DNA of 64,000 nucleotides from positions 992,001 to 1,056,000 of the forward strand of contig OY101127.1 of NCBI GenBank assembly GCA_956465555.1. Direction: 5' to 3'. The notes beneath the pieces are model-generated. The model saw only the letters and a program-made list of their open reading frames with translations. It was not told the origin of the DNA and searched no databases. Positions 45,125-54,795 of this stretch are shown piece by piece. The translations under genes were made by a program, and so were the position numbers. Source of the DNA: Nitzschia sp. pyKryTriq1 (Eukaryota; Bacillariophyta; Bacillariophyceae; Bacillariales; Bacillariaceae). Within the stretch, counting starts at the first letter, position 1, and each line of letters opens with the position of its first letter.

Positions 45125-46037
45125 AATTACTCGTTGTTCTGTCCAAAAGTCGTTCACCATTCAAAAACGCATGCACCGCATTGCGTAGCTTTTCGGCAAG
45201 CCCTGATCCCATGTGTTGTCGCCATCCATATCGAACGAGTCTTCAGAGCTCATGCTTCTTCCACCTCTCATGGCGTATGACTTGGGTAGACCACGGGGGT
45301 TCCACTGCCGGAATTCAGTCTTTGGTGGTTTCTCAGCACTTTCATCTTTGCGTCGTCTCTCAATCGGCACTTCGCCGACCTTTTTGCAGGGAGGACTTTG
45401 GCAATAAGACCGTGATGAACAACACATCCCCATTTTTCTCTGTTGCGCTTGTTGTGCATCGTATTCTCATATTATGGCCGTGCTTTCCAAGTTGATGCCA
45501 CCCGGTCATGACAACAACATACTCGTACTCGTAACCACGCGCTCGAAAGAAAGAAGAACGCTATCAACAACACGAAGCACGACTGAATTTGGACGATGCG
45601 ATGATGATTATGGTCCGTCGCCCCTCCCCCTTAACTGATGGAGACTTGGAGTATGAGTATTGTTAGTACGTACTAAATGGGCCGACTTTGGCGGGGGGAT
45701 TACGATACGAGTACCATACATATGTATGACAAGTACCTTCACGGGTACAGGGATGTTCCATGTTCCCCCCATTTCATTAAGGGGTCACCAGTTTTGGCTG
45801 AAGCCTGCGACGGCAGACGCGTCTCACAATTTCGAATTTTCCCCCCGCCCGCGGCTTCTCATCCTCACCACGACTCCATCGATGCTGATGCCATGACGAT
45901 GGGACACATGAATATGTTGTGACACCAACTAAGGTCCCAGCGCTTTTCCGCGATATCTCTTAATGATGTTAACATACACGCACTAATAATTACCATCAGA
46001 AAACCAAACCTCCACCACAACTTACTTAATATCGGCA
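45125..46037. other. Intergenic with one possible small gene
   Basis: The only candidate is the reverse ORF at 45161-45433, listed separately. The remainder has GTAC-rich stretches near 45660-45730 and no recognisable feature. Confidence 0.5.
45161..45433 (-). CDS. Candidate 90-residue protein with duplicated GLPKSYAMR motif
   Basis: The reverse strand reads from ATG 45433 to a stop at 45161. The protein starts MGMCCSSRSYCQSPPCKKVG, a cysteine-rich leader that could be lipid-modified, followed by a charged middle. NPRGLPKSYAMRGG and DQGLPKSYAMRCM repeat the same nine residues, separated by SMSSEDSFDMDGDNTW. An exact nine-residue repeat in one frame and protein-like composition favour real coding. 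However, the frame is short, lies in the convergent 3' flank of the ABC1 gene (stop to stop 36 bp), and I do not recognise a family. Confidence 0.4.
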   Translation of the reverse strand: MGMCCSSRSYCQSPPCKKVGEVPIERRRKDESAEKPPKTEFRQWNPRGLPKSYAMRGGRSMSSEDSFDMDGDNTWDQGLPKSYAMRCMRF

Positions 46038-47597
46038 ATGCTTACTTTGAACATCTTTCCTGGGATCAGCCGTTTCGAGCTGCTTAACCTATTATCGAAA
46101 GCTCGGAAGGACGCAACGTGGGATAGCTTACGCCTGGTCGGATTGCACGCTGAAGATGTCGTCATTGTAAAGCCTCTTCTCTTACAGTTTCTGGCCGAGC
46201 GACATCGGCACGAGGAGGAGCATATAACTCACAAATGGAACACATTACTCGTGTTTTGGCTGGTACCTTCAATGGAATTAGAGAGTTTCATCCACGAGAT
46301 TTTCAACCTTCAAATATTCAATTCCATCTACTTCAAATGCCCGAACACAACATCACCACTCCCTCCCGCCACTTCACCAAATACGTCACTCCCTCTATCC
46401 ATCCTCACCCGAGCAATATCAAGCCCATCGATAGAAAAGTTGACTTTTTGCAATACGCACCTTTCTTCCGAGGATACAAGACTTCTATGCGATGAAGTGA
46501 GGAGAAGAGACTACTGCACCCTTCCTCCGTCTTCGCGGCTAACGATGCGGAATTTGACCAACAAGCTACGAACACTTGAATTCGTGACTTGCTCGTTCGG
46601 TGAAGGAGCGTTTCATTATATCGGAAACGCCATTCGAGCACTCACTAGTCTTGATACGCTGAAGCTTTGGTACAATGAGCTCTCTTACAATGACCAAATA
46701 TATCTCCTGAGTTGCCTCTTTGAGCATCCGTCATTGACTCGATTCGACTGGATGGAAAGAGTTGCTGCAACAGCACCGCCCTCGAGGAGGACTGAATCCA
46801 ACATGATGGATATCGATGGCGGGGCTTTCACTCCGATTCTACAAATCAAAATAGGCCCATCCCTGGAGGAAGGACTGGATAGTGTACTCTCTTCGGCCAG
46901 CTGTCACATCCGCGTGCTCGGGCTTTCAGTGGGAAGCCTAGCCGTGGTGGGTTCCCTCTTCTCGCGATTAGCCCGCAACGACTCTGTCGAATGGCTGGAT
47001 CTTTCGTACAATGGAAATGCGGCACCAGCTACAAATAATGCCATCGCCGAAGCACAGGTCTTTCAGAATCTGTACAAATTTCAAAGGTTGCGGAACTTGG
47101 ATCTTTTCTGCACAAGGCTATCTGCCACGGCCTTTCGATCCATGATTGTACATCCCGTCCCGACGTTGGAGCACATTAGCTGCTGGGGAGATGACCTTTG
47201 GGAGGGCAGCCCCACCGACCATGCGGAGACCATCCTGGAGATTCTGGAAACCCATCCGAGCTTTGTAGAATTCTATGGAGGGTTGCACTGGAGGACGGTC
47301 CAAGTACAATTTCTTTTTGACATTCGCCGGGTTTACCGACGGCATGCATGCTCGGACAAATACAACACGAGCCACTCCAGAACACGGTGTGGCCCTTGCG
47401 AAGAAGAAGAAACTATTTTGCCAGGCCTCTGGCCACTGATTCTGGAGCGAGCGAACCGATTCTTATCTTCAGACTTGAGAAGAAGCCGGGCGTTGTACTG
47501 GTTGCTGCACCAAGGCCCCGCCTTTTCGGCGTTACCGCTCAACCATCCGTGCTCGTCAAGCAACGCCAAGAAGTGCCCAAAGCAGCCCAAAACGTAG
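46038..47597 (+). CDS. LRR (RNI)-like protein
   Basis: A 519-residue single-exon protein starting at ATG 46038 (MLTLNIFPGISRFELLNLLS). Leucine-rich repeats of the ribonuclease-inhibitor type are spread through it: SIEKLTFCNTHLSSEDTRLL, LRTLEFVTCSFGEGAFHYIG, LDTLKLWYNELSYNDQIYLL, VEWLDLSYNGNA and LRNLDLFCTRLSATAFRSM. Spacing is irregular with insertions, as in many diatom LRR proteins. There is no signal peptide or membrane anchor, so it is probably cytosolic. The C-terminus is Cys/Arg-rich (SRTRCGPCEEEE). It likely mediates protein binding; the partner is unknown. Its stop is 36 bp from the stop of the convergent gene at 47634. Confidence 0.7.
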   Translation: MLTLNIFPGISRFELLNLLSKARKDATWDSLRLVGLHAEDVVIVKPLLLQFLAERHRHEEEHITHKWNTLLVFWLVPSMELESFIHEIFNLQIFNSIYFKCPNTTSPLPPATSPNTSLPLSILTRAISSPSIEKLTFCNTHLSSEDTRLLCDEVRRRDYCTLPPSSRLTMRNLTNKLRTLEFVTCSFGEGAFHYIGNAIRALTSLDTLKLWYNELSYNDQIYLLSCLFEHPSLTRFDWMERVAATAPPSRRTESNMMDIDGGAFTPILQIKIGPSLEEGLDSVLSSASCHIRVLGLSVGSLAVVGSLFSRLARNDSVEWLDLSYNGNAAPATNNAIAEAQVFQNLYKFQRLRNLDLFCTRLSATAFRSMIVHPVPTLEHISCWGDDLWEGSPTDHAETILEILETHPSFVEFYGGLHWRTVQVQFLFDIRRVYRRHACSDKYNTSHSRTRCGPCEEEETILPGLWPLILERANRFLSSDLRRSRALYWLLHQGPAFSALPLNHPCSSSNAKKCPKQPKT

Positions 47598-47633
47598 CAG
47601 TCTACTTCCAAGAATTTTTTGTACGCATTGTTG

Positions 47634-48882
47634 TTACGTATAGAAGGGAAACGCCGCAGTTTCGCTAAAAGTCGAGTGACCGACCCTGGAAAGATTTTTG
47701 GCAAGTGCCAACGCCAGCCAATCACTCAAGAGAGCCACCAACGTCGGCAGACCTTCAGGGTTGATCGAATAGCCGTCCGCGGCATTGATCAACTTCACTC
47801 CGACGTCATTGATATGATTGACCTGACTAGTATTCTTCTTCCGCTGCTGTGTATCATCGAATGTAGTACAGGAGGATAAAAATCGTCGTCCAGTGGCATT
47901 TGGCCTCTCTTGCTCGCAAAAATACTGAACAAATGCTGGGACATCTGCGATATAGGTTGGAATGTTGGGATCAGGACACAACCCTCGGACTTGATGGGTT
48001 AGATGGTCGAAACAAATTTCTACATTTTCCGCACGACAAGCCCTCCCCATAGATTTCGCAGTAATGCGCCGATTCTTCTCCGACATTTGTTCCTCCTTGC
48101 GAGAATACTTGTCTCCAAATCGTAAATGCTCGGCGCAAGACGATTCCTTCAAGTCTTGGACTCGGAAGGTGGTAGCCCCTGCTTGTTGTAATATTTCATT
48201 CGCAAAAGTGTCATTGATTTGGAATAAATCCGGATAGTCTTGCTTTCGTTCTTTTCAAAAAAAGACGAATATCCGTAAAGGATACCCTACCACTGCTTGC
48301 GGTGTGACCACTGGGTGTGTACGACGACAACGCCTTGTTCGTGCTGGAAGAAGACGCTAATATGGATGGTGATGGCGGCGGCGACCCGTCGTAGCACTTG
48401 GAATGATGCAAATCACGTGGGCAACGCTTTAAATTAGAGAACATGTCCGCCACCATTCCACCATATCCTTGCACACAGGTGTACTTATTGCGCCCATCGT
48501 ACATCGAACCGGTAGTCGTGTTGTCCGCTATCTGAATCATCACGCCGTGAAAAACAGAGAATAGAACATTGCCCCATCCCGAGGGCCACTTGGCATACAC
48601 ACAGGTAGTAGACGGGGGTTCCGTGGTGGTCGACGGTTGGTCAGAGTAATGCCCGGTGGTGATGCGGGCGTGTGGATCCGCTTTTCGGGCGGGCAGAGAC
48701 CGCAAGGAGGAAAGCCTTGGCCCTACTTCGTACCAATCATCCGAGTAGTACGAGTACGAGTATGACTACGAGTATCTGTAGACCATCATTCCCAAGGTGG
48801 CGAAGAGCAACATTTTACGGCGAGCCGAGAGCTTCGGGATCAGTGCTGCTTGATGGGCGTGCAAAGAGAATCGAGGTTGCAT
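47634..48882 (-). pseudogene. Cysteine-containing secreted-type protein gene, possibly disrupted by an early stop
   Basis: Two long reverse frames appear to be one gene. The upstream frame runs from ATG 48882 (MQPRFSLHAHQAALIPKLSA) through a hydrophobic MLLFATLGMMVY, meets TAG at 48768-48766, and continues open to about 48291 in the same frame with no further ATG at its beginning. The downstream frame, 48250-47634, can be joined through a very short 40-bp GT-AG intron (48290-48251) to give SSE|RKQDYPDLFQ. The combined chain of about 400 residues contains CVYAKWPSGWGNVLFSVFHG, YTCVQGYGGMVADMF, CPRDLHHSKC and further cysteines, suggesting a lumenal or extracellular domain behind a signal anchor. 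I do not recognise the family. Either the TAG is a real nonsense mutation, a sequence error, or the true start lies in an unseen exon. Confidence 0.45.
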
Positions 48883-49972
48883 GGTTGGTGCGGAAGGACC
48901 GTACCGGTACCGGTACTGTGCCGGTACCAGTAGTGTTCGCTGTGGTAGTGAACCGGGTACGAGCACCTTGAGGGATATATTCTTCTAATTTTTTGCTTTA
49001 CGCATAACTCATAATGCAACATGCAACCGCCATGGTGCGGGTGGGAGAGGCGTCATTGGAATTTTGGCTGCAGAGAAGTTTCAAAGTGAAAGATGATTTC
49101 CCGCCAAAGACAAAAATGACCACTTCGACTAGTTGGACTTTTCACAGGACAGAAGACGGACCAATGGCGGAACATAGGAAGAGGCCTTCTTCTTTCGAAC
49201 GAAGATAGAGCCCTTCTTTTACCGACGCGAGCAGCGAATCGTTTCGCCGAGTCATAAATAATGGGAATTTACCAAGGGCGCTTTATGCCATTGTTCTTCG
49301 CTTGCCGGTACCAGCCTAGCTTCACTACTGTAGCACTCGTACAGTATCGTACGAAATGTGGAGAAGGAATCTCCAACTTAAAGTGCTAAATACCAATTTG
49401 TCCTACTGGGATGTGCAGTAGCCTTTGAGAAAGGAAAGAATGTCACTGAGCTGAAGGAACGCTTCTCTCGCTCCCCGCGCCGTTAGCGCAGGCCCTTTAT
49501 TCTTGTACCTTCGCATTATTCATTAGGCAATTCAGTTGACGTGTACCATACCGGTACAGGTACCAGTACAGTACCGGTATACCTGGTACCTGGCATACAC
49601 CGGCACGTATGTCTGGCCTATTTCCCTGGTACCAGGTACGTTGCTACCGGTCCGGTACACAGGACATACCGGTACATAATAGCAGGGGCTTGCATATTTT
49701 GTTGGTCATTAAATAAAAAACGAAAACCCCCGGGGAGTGAAAAGTGGTGTTATTGCCTTCTACTTCAACCACGCGGCGGCTGTTTCTCCGTGGGATGACA
49801 CAATTCTCAGGATGAGAACGCCCGCCCCGCAGTTAAAAGTGACAAGGAACAACTCTATTACCGGTAGTACTCTAGAGTAGTGGAGTGCCAAATATCCTAT
49901 CTCACAATTTTCCAAAGCAAGCAACAGCACCGACAGTGTCCTCTCCCATCCCATAACTACTGTACTAATACC
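48883..49972. other. Intergenic with large palindrome cluster
   Basis: No gene. GTACCGGTAC units at 48900-48930 and a dense cluster at 49545-49680. TACCGGTA at 49859-49866 lies about 110 bp before the next start codon. Confidence 0.6.
49545..49680. repeat. GTAC/CCGG palindrome cluster
   Basis: About 135 bp made largely of overlapping GGTACC, ACCGGT, GTAC and TACCGG units, the densest instance of the motif in the window. Confidence 0.8.
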
Positions 49973-50647
49973 ATGATCAACCAACACGTTACCTTTGATC
50001 GAGTCGAAATCATCACTGTCCCAGCACGAACTGCTGCTCACCACCACCACCACCACCACCACCACAACGAACAAGAGCAAGAACAAGACAAATGCTGTCA
50101 CTCCGCTGGTGGTGGGCCTCTCAGCAATTCCTGTTGGGAGGTGAGTGCTGACGAGGAGGTCGTCCGCCGAGTCGAGAACATTGACTTTTACGAGACCTGC
50201 CGAGACATTGACGAGATTCGAAACAAGCTCCGAAGCCGAAAGTCTCGCTTTTCTCATGAGGTGGCGCCACCACGATCAGTTTGCCAACCACCACCATCGT
50301 CATCATCATCACGAAGAAGACTCTCCCAGCGCAAATCGTTGTCTCCCGTTCGGAATCCACTCATCAATTCAGTTTCGGATTCGGCAGCCGATAAGGCTCC
50401 TCGTCGACCCCAGTCCTATTCCCCAGTACCTGTGCGAAAGGCTGTCTCGACACTGGATATTACCCAACACTTCTCTGATAGCAGTCGTGTTCCAGTAGTA
50501 CGAGGAAGCGCCGAAAAGCTTCGAAGCCACTCATTGACTTCCACGCGATCTCATCGTGTCCGAGTTGCCACAACTATGCCTCGTTACAACAGCAAACAAT
50601 TATCGCCGGATCTTCTCAATGTTGGGACGTCTTTGATCTTCGCGTAA
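49973..50647 (+). CDS. Small VTFD-motif protein, paralogue of the gene at 54057
   Basis: A 224-residue single-exon protein; ATG 49973 is the first in-frame start (MINQHVTFDRVEIITVPART). It has a run of nine histidines from (CAC)n at about 50041-50067, then VVRRVENIDFYETCRDIDEI and RNKLRSRKSRF, and a basic Ser/Pro-rich tail with RKSLSPVRN and several Ser-Pro sites. The gene at 54057 shares three blocks in the same order: HVTFDR(R)VEII, the CRDI[DE]EIRxKL helix with SRF, and RRKSLSP. I do not recognise a named family, but the opening VTFD and the helix resemble the first third of the RGLE-family protein at 29947. It may be nuclear given the basic, phosphorylatable tail. Confidence 0.65.
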   Translation: MINQHVTFDRVEIITVPARTAAHHHHHHHHHNEQEQEQDKCCHSAGGGPLSNSCWEVSADEEVVRRVENIDFYETCRDIDEIRNKLRSRKSRFSHEVAPPRSVCQPPPSSSSSRRRLSQRKSLSPVRNPLINSVSDSAADKAPRRPQSYSPVPVRKAVSTLDITQHFSDSSRVPVVRGSAEKLRSHSLTSTRSHRVRVATTMPRYNSKQLSPDLLNVGTSLIFA

Positions 50648-50920
50648 TACTTCTAACATTGCTTGGGCAAGATACTAAACAATAAAAGAACCATCCTCGA
50701 TTACTTTTATTAGAACTATTTAGAGTGCAAATTTTTATGCTGACTAAATCGCAGATTACCAAAGGAGATTGTTGTTCGAAAGCTCAAGTAGTAAGGTGGG
50801 CGGCGAAACAACAAGAAGCCAGTCCAAGTGAATCAGCGATCGATTTACCAACAGTACATACAACATCATTTCTATAATGCAACAAAATCGAGTTGATCGT
50901 CTCGCATGATTCCTATATCT

Positions 50921-51676
50921 CTAGAGAGCAGCCACAATGGGTGGAACAATTACAACTGCAATTCCTGCCGTGATGGCCGTCCCCAACACCATGCCATGCT
51001 TGGCATTCTGCCACAACATTTGGCGTCGGACTTGTGTTGACCTCTTCTTGAAAACCGAGGCCATATGCTGTAGCTGTGTAGCATCTTCCTGCAGCTGATC
51101 AATTTTCTCTCCCCGCTCCAGAATCACTTCAATGTTTTTCGCCATAATCTGCTTTAATGATTCCACCTGGTCGTTGACCATGGCCATTTTTCCGAGGTAA
51201 GATATTTCTTCCATCCGTTGCATCAAAATTGGTGCAAATGTCGATTGCGCCGCTCGAGCGGACCCATACTTCCATGCTGGGTCCGTGTCTCGAAACATTT
51301 CTGTGATGGTCACGATTTTCTGGATAAAGGATTGAACTTGAAGGGTCTCGACAGCGGCAGGATCGTAGACGGCCGAGACACTCCAAATAAACAAGCCATC
51401 AGTGTTGCTTTCATACATGTGGAACTTCATTCCCTTGAGTTTGGGCTGCGGCGTATGATCGACGGGCGATCGGTAGTTTCTTCGGTGGTGCAGCGTAACG
51501 TATTCCCAGCCGGGCGTGGGCTTCTTCTGCAGCAACAGTTGGGACGCTTCGCGGAGATTGTCCTCCCAAAGATAGTCCACACTGTTAGCCTCTGCCAGCA
51601 CTACATCGTTTCGAGCGACAGCCGACCATAGAATACAGGGTCGGCTGTTGCGACTATTGTCGGTAGGTTCCATCAT
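50921..51676 (-). CDS. Longin-type R-SNARE (VAMP7-like)
   Basis: A 251-residue single-exon protein starting at ATG 51676 (MMEPTDNSRNSRPCILWSAV). The first 120 residues fit a longin domain (ILWSAVARNDVVLAEANSVD at the start; LFIWSVSAVYDP later). The SNARE motif follows: VNDQVESLKQIMAKNIEVIL then ERGEKIDQLQEDATQLQHMA, in which the Arg of LERGEK sits at the zero layer, defining an R-SNARE. QVRRQMLWQNAKHGMVLG leads into a C-terminal membrane anchor TAITAGIAVVIVPPIVAAL. It is a tail-anchored protein that drives vesicle fusion in the endosomal, vacuolar or secretory system. The longin region is slightly longer than in animal VAMP7. Confidence 0.9.
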   Translation of the reverse strand: MMEPTDNSRNSRPCILWSAVARNDVVLAEANSVDYLWEDNLREASQLLLQKKPTPGWEYVTLHHRRNYRSPVDHTPQPKLKGMKFHMYESNTDGLFIWSVSAVYDPAAVETLQVQSFIQKIVTITEMFRDTDPAWKYGSARAAQSTFAPILMQRMEEISYLGKMAMVNDQVESLKQIMAKNIEVILERGEKIDQLQEDATQLQHMASVFKKRSTQVRRQMLWQNAKHGMVLGTAITAGIAVVIVPPIVAAL

Positions 51677-54056
51677 GGTCGATTGGTGAGATAGGGTTGA
51701 GCTTTAACGAACGTAATTTTTTCTGTCGTGTCTTGGAGGGAGACTTTATTTCTATCGGTAGTAACTTCTATTGTACCAGTACCAGGTACAGTACCGCTGG
51801 TACCAGGTACGTCTGTCTGCTTTCTGTTCTGCTGCTGTACCAGCAGGTACGACGCGTACGACTGTACGTACAGCACGCTACATAGTAGCGCCGTCACGGA
51901 AGCAGTCACGATTGATGATGATGGAGCCGCAGTGGTCTTGCACCCGAAGGCAGTATCTCCACGATCCGTCCCCGCAAAGACCCCGGGCTGCACAGACAGT
52001 GTCACCGGATTGTCCTTTTTTCAATTAGTTTTTATACGTCAACGAAGCTCACGATATTTGTTGCGCTGGCAGGTACGCGTTTTCGGCGAGTAACGATATA
52101 CAGACATGATATTATTGCAATGATCCCGACATGGGAATTTCAGACATTTAACGAAGCTTCACCCGTTGAGATCGCACCGTTCGACCGCGACCGTTGAGAG
52201 ATACATACAGATACTGTACCTTGTACTGTACCGATACTCGTACCTGTACGGTACTGTACTGGTACCGGTACAGTAGGTCAGTTGTGTCGTTGAGATGAAC
52301 TCCGTTGTAATGGAAAGGACCCGGATATACAATTTTAACGAGCCCGGATATAATTTTTTGTTAAATTAACAAAAAATTTATTCTATCTGTTAGATTATTA
52401 TAATAAAACATGAACAAGTTGAAATGAAATATCTCCCTTTGTTATGTATAAGCTCGTAATTATGGTCCTTCTATAAAGAACGGTCCGTTATTTCCGGGTA
52501 TGTCATGTCGTGGGCAAAACCAGATTATGCAATTTATGTCCGATTTGTCATCTCCGATGCGACAATGCACTGTAAAGTCCCTTGAAATAATGGCCTCGTA
52601 ATTTTTTGTCAATTTAACAAAATATTTCATCCGATGTACAAGATTATATTTCATTTTTCCTCGTCGGTCAATCTATGCGACTAATATGACTTTCTTTCTT
52701 CTATCTTCCGCCCAAATCCGTCTTTTATTTGGCAGAGCCACAAATTATGCTACAAGAATCTCTGTCCTTCTGTCCCCACTGCGGCGTGAGGGGTGGTACC
52801 AATGTCGGAGACACATACATCCTTCCCAGTACGTCAACCCCCACCTCTCGCGCTCAGCGACGACGCACTTTTAGTGCTACTTGTTCTTGTATTCGGGGTC
52901 ATCAGACACGACTCAGATGTACAACTTTTGGCGAATGCAGTCGGATCAGTCGGTGGGTCTGAACATTTTTTCGTGCTACTACCGGTACTCTTTTAGACCT
53001 ACTCAAGCTAGTGCAGTAGGAGTATGATTTCGAAAAACAACGTTTTAGTCTCTCTACTACTATTGTACTCTGGTCGTCTACCGGTACTCCTGTACCGGTA
53101 TGCAGAGCAGAGCTAATAGAGCAAAGAGGAGATTAGCCCGAGTACTTGAAGTACTGACCGTACCGGTAGCGGCGCTACCTGGTACCACAGGGGCACTCTA
53201 CGCTCTACTAGTAGTACTAGCAGCTACTACTATTACTACTACTGTACCGGTAGCTAGGTAGTAGTACGAGTAGTACTTGAGAGTCGTCAACAGCAGCAGT
53301 ACACAACAGGTAATCTCTCTACTCTAAGAAGAGTACGTACAGTAGAGGAGTCGGTACAGCGTTGCCACCACCCGAAAGCTGCTCTGTACGAATATTCATA
53401 CTACTGTCAGCAGGGTTATTAGCATTCCAATTCGAGCATTGCTTCGGGAGCTTGCGAAAGAAATGAGCACTGAGTAAATCGAAGAAGCCTCAGACGATGA
53501 TGAGAAGTCCCGCTACAGTAGTAGCGCTGCGTGGCGGTAACCCGGGGAGAGAAAAGTCTGAGGAGAAGAAGATGATGCGCATGGAACATCGCGGAATGAT
53601 TATTGCGTCTTCTCGTGTGTTCGTCAGTGCGCTGTTTCGGTGTATTGAAAGGCCGTCCTGGGACATTCTTCCTCCATTCTTTTTCGTTGAAGATAGGCAG
53701 GATCCATTATGGCCAGAGGGCTTATTCTTTTCAAACGGCGTTCCGAGAATTCTTGAAACCCTGGGACAGCAACGCCCTCGCTCTTTCGTCCCGCAACAGG
53801 AAGCGAGAAGTCTGCCGCTGTCATACTACGTACGATCGATCGCCAGCGCAGCGCAGTAGCACTTGAAGTCCGAAAGGGACGAATTGGGAGATCTTTCCTT
53901 GGGCCCACAAATTCCTCCACCATTCGACAGTGTTTAGCCTGCTGTACCGGTAGTTGTACTCTAGCTAGAGCAGGTATTGCCGAGACGATCACAAATTGTA
54001 GGCAAACGCTCAAACTTACTATATTTGCCATCGGTCCAAAACTACACAAGCTAACC
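51677..54056. other. Long intergenic region with palindrome clusters and AT-rich repeats
   Basis: No supported gene in 2.4 kb. GTAC/CCGG clusters lie at 51765-51860, 52210-52280 and 53060-53260. An AT-rich segment with related short repeats lies at 52330-52680. A frame at 52747-52962 has C-x2-C and C-x-C pairs (FCPHCGVRGG, CSCIRGHQTR) that could be a zinc-finger remnant but no full domain. Confidence 0.55.
52348..52658. repeat. AT-rich segment bounded by two related ~55-bp direct repeats
   Basis: TAATTTTTTGTTAAATTAAC at 52351 and TAATTTTTTGTCAATTTAAC at about 52599 are followed by similar sequence (ATTTaTtC..T.TgTtAGATTAT). The first contains a perfect 13-bp inverted repeat (AATTTTTTGTTAA / TTAACAAAAAATT) around one base. 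Base composition differs strongly from the GC-richer flanks, suggesting an inserted small element or decayed MITE. Confidence 0.55.
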
Positions 54057-54596
54057 ATGACGAATCATCAATACCATGTTACCTTTGATCGACGAGTCGA
54101 AATAATCGAGCTGCATCAAGCAAGACGACGACCAGCGTCGGTGGACGAAGAAGAAGAGTCTTTCGGCTGTGACAACGATGAGCTCATCGTAGCTCGCCGA
54201 TATGAAAGCGTGGAATTTCAAGAGATTTGTCGAGACATTGAAGAAATCAGGTTAAAACTTGAATACCAAAGCCGCTTCAATCTTCATCACAACCACGACG
54301 CAGCCATCGAAAACATCCTTCCTACAAGAAGAAAACATCGAGTACTACATGCCAATTGTTCAACAATGAAACACGAAGAGGGAGAAGACAAAGAGGCGTG
54401 CACGTCGCCAGTATACAAGAAAGCTCGACCAGGAAGAGGGCTCCGTCGAAAGTCGTTGTCTCCAGGAAGCAGTAGAGAAAGCATGAGCAGCAGAAAGAGT
54501 GTGGATCGACAGTCCATGCCACCACCGCACTCCAGGAAAGAATGCAGTCAACAGGATGCTTTCAATCTTGGCGACGACTTGGCCATGACACTATGA
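54057..54596 (+). CDS. Small VTFD-motif protein, paralogue of the gene at 49973
   Basis: A 179-residue single-exon protein starting at ATG 54057 (MTNHQYHVTFDRRVEIIELH). Shared with the gene at 49973: HVTFDRRVEII, a helix RYESVEFQEICRDIEEIRLK, SRF, and RRKSLSPGSSRES. It lacks the histidine run and has an acidic VDEEEESFGCDNDE insertion instead. The C-terminal half is basic and Ser-rich, with RSxS-type sites, ending LGDDLAMTL. No membrane segment or signal peptide. Function is unknown; the two paralogues lie about 4 kb apart in the same orientation, consistent with a dispersed local duplication with strong divergence. Confidence 0.65.
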   Translation: MTNHQYHVTFDRRVEIIELHQARRRPASVDEEEESFGCDNDELIVARRYESVEFQEICRDIEEIRLKLEYQSRFNLHHNHDAAIENILPTRRKHRVLHANCSTMKHEEGEDKEACTSPVYKKARPGRGLRRKSLSPGSSRESMSSRKSVDRQSMPPPHSRKECSQQDAFNLGDDLAMTL

Positions 54597-54795
54597 ATCC
54601 TTTTGCCATCCTCTGCTTGTTCAAATACCGGTAGACTGTTCAATAGCTATAGATTTTGTGTCCTACTTCCCTCAAAAATGAATTCTACGGAAGTCTGTCA
54701 TGTTTCGCCCCCTCTCTACTCTAGAGATATAGAGAGTTCAATCGTCGTCCAACACCAAAAAGAGCTCAAACAGCCTCCTCTTCCGGTGCTTCCGC

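Noticed and set aside
52747-52962. Cysteine-pair frame as a zinc-finger gene
   Set aside because: Two Cys pairs and scattered cysteines only, short, within a repeat-rich region; not enough to call a domain.
53497-54058. Overlapping frames before the 54057 gene (120 and 144 codons)
   Set aside because: Mutual antisense shadows with no family resemblance; the 144-codon minus frame runs into the start of the supported gene.
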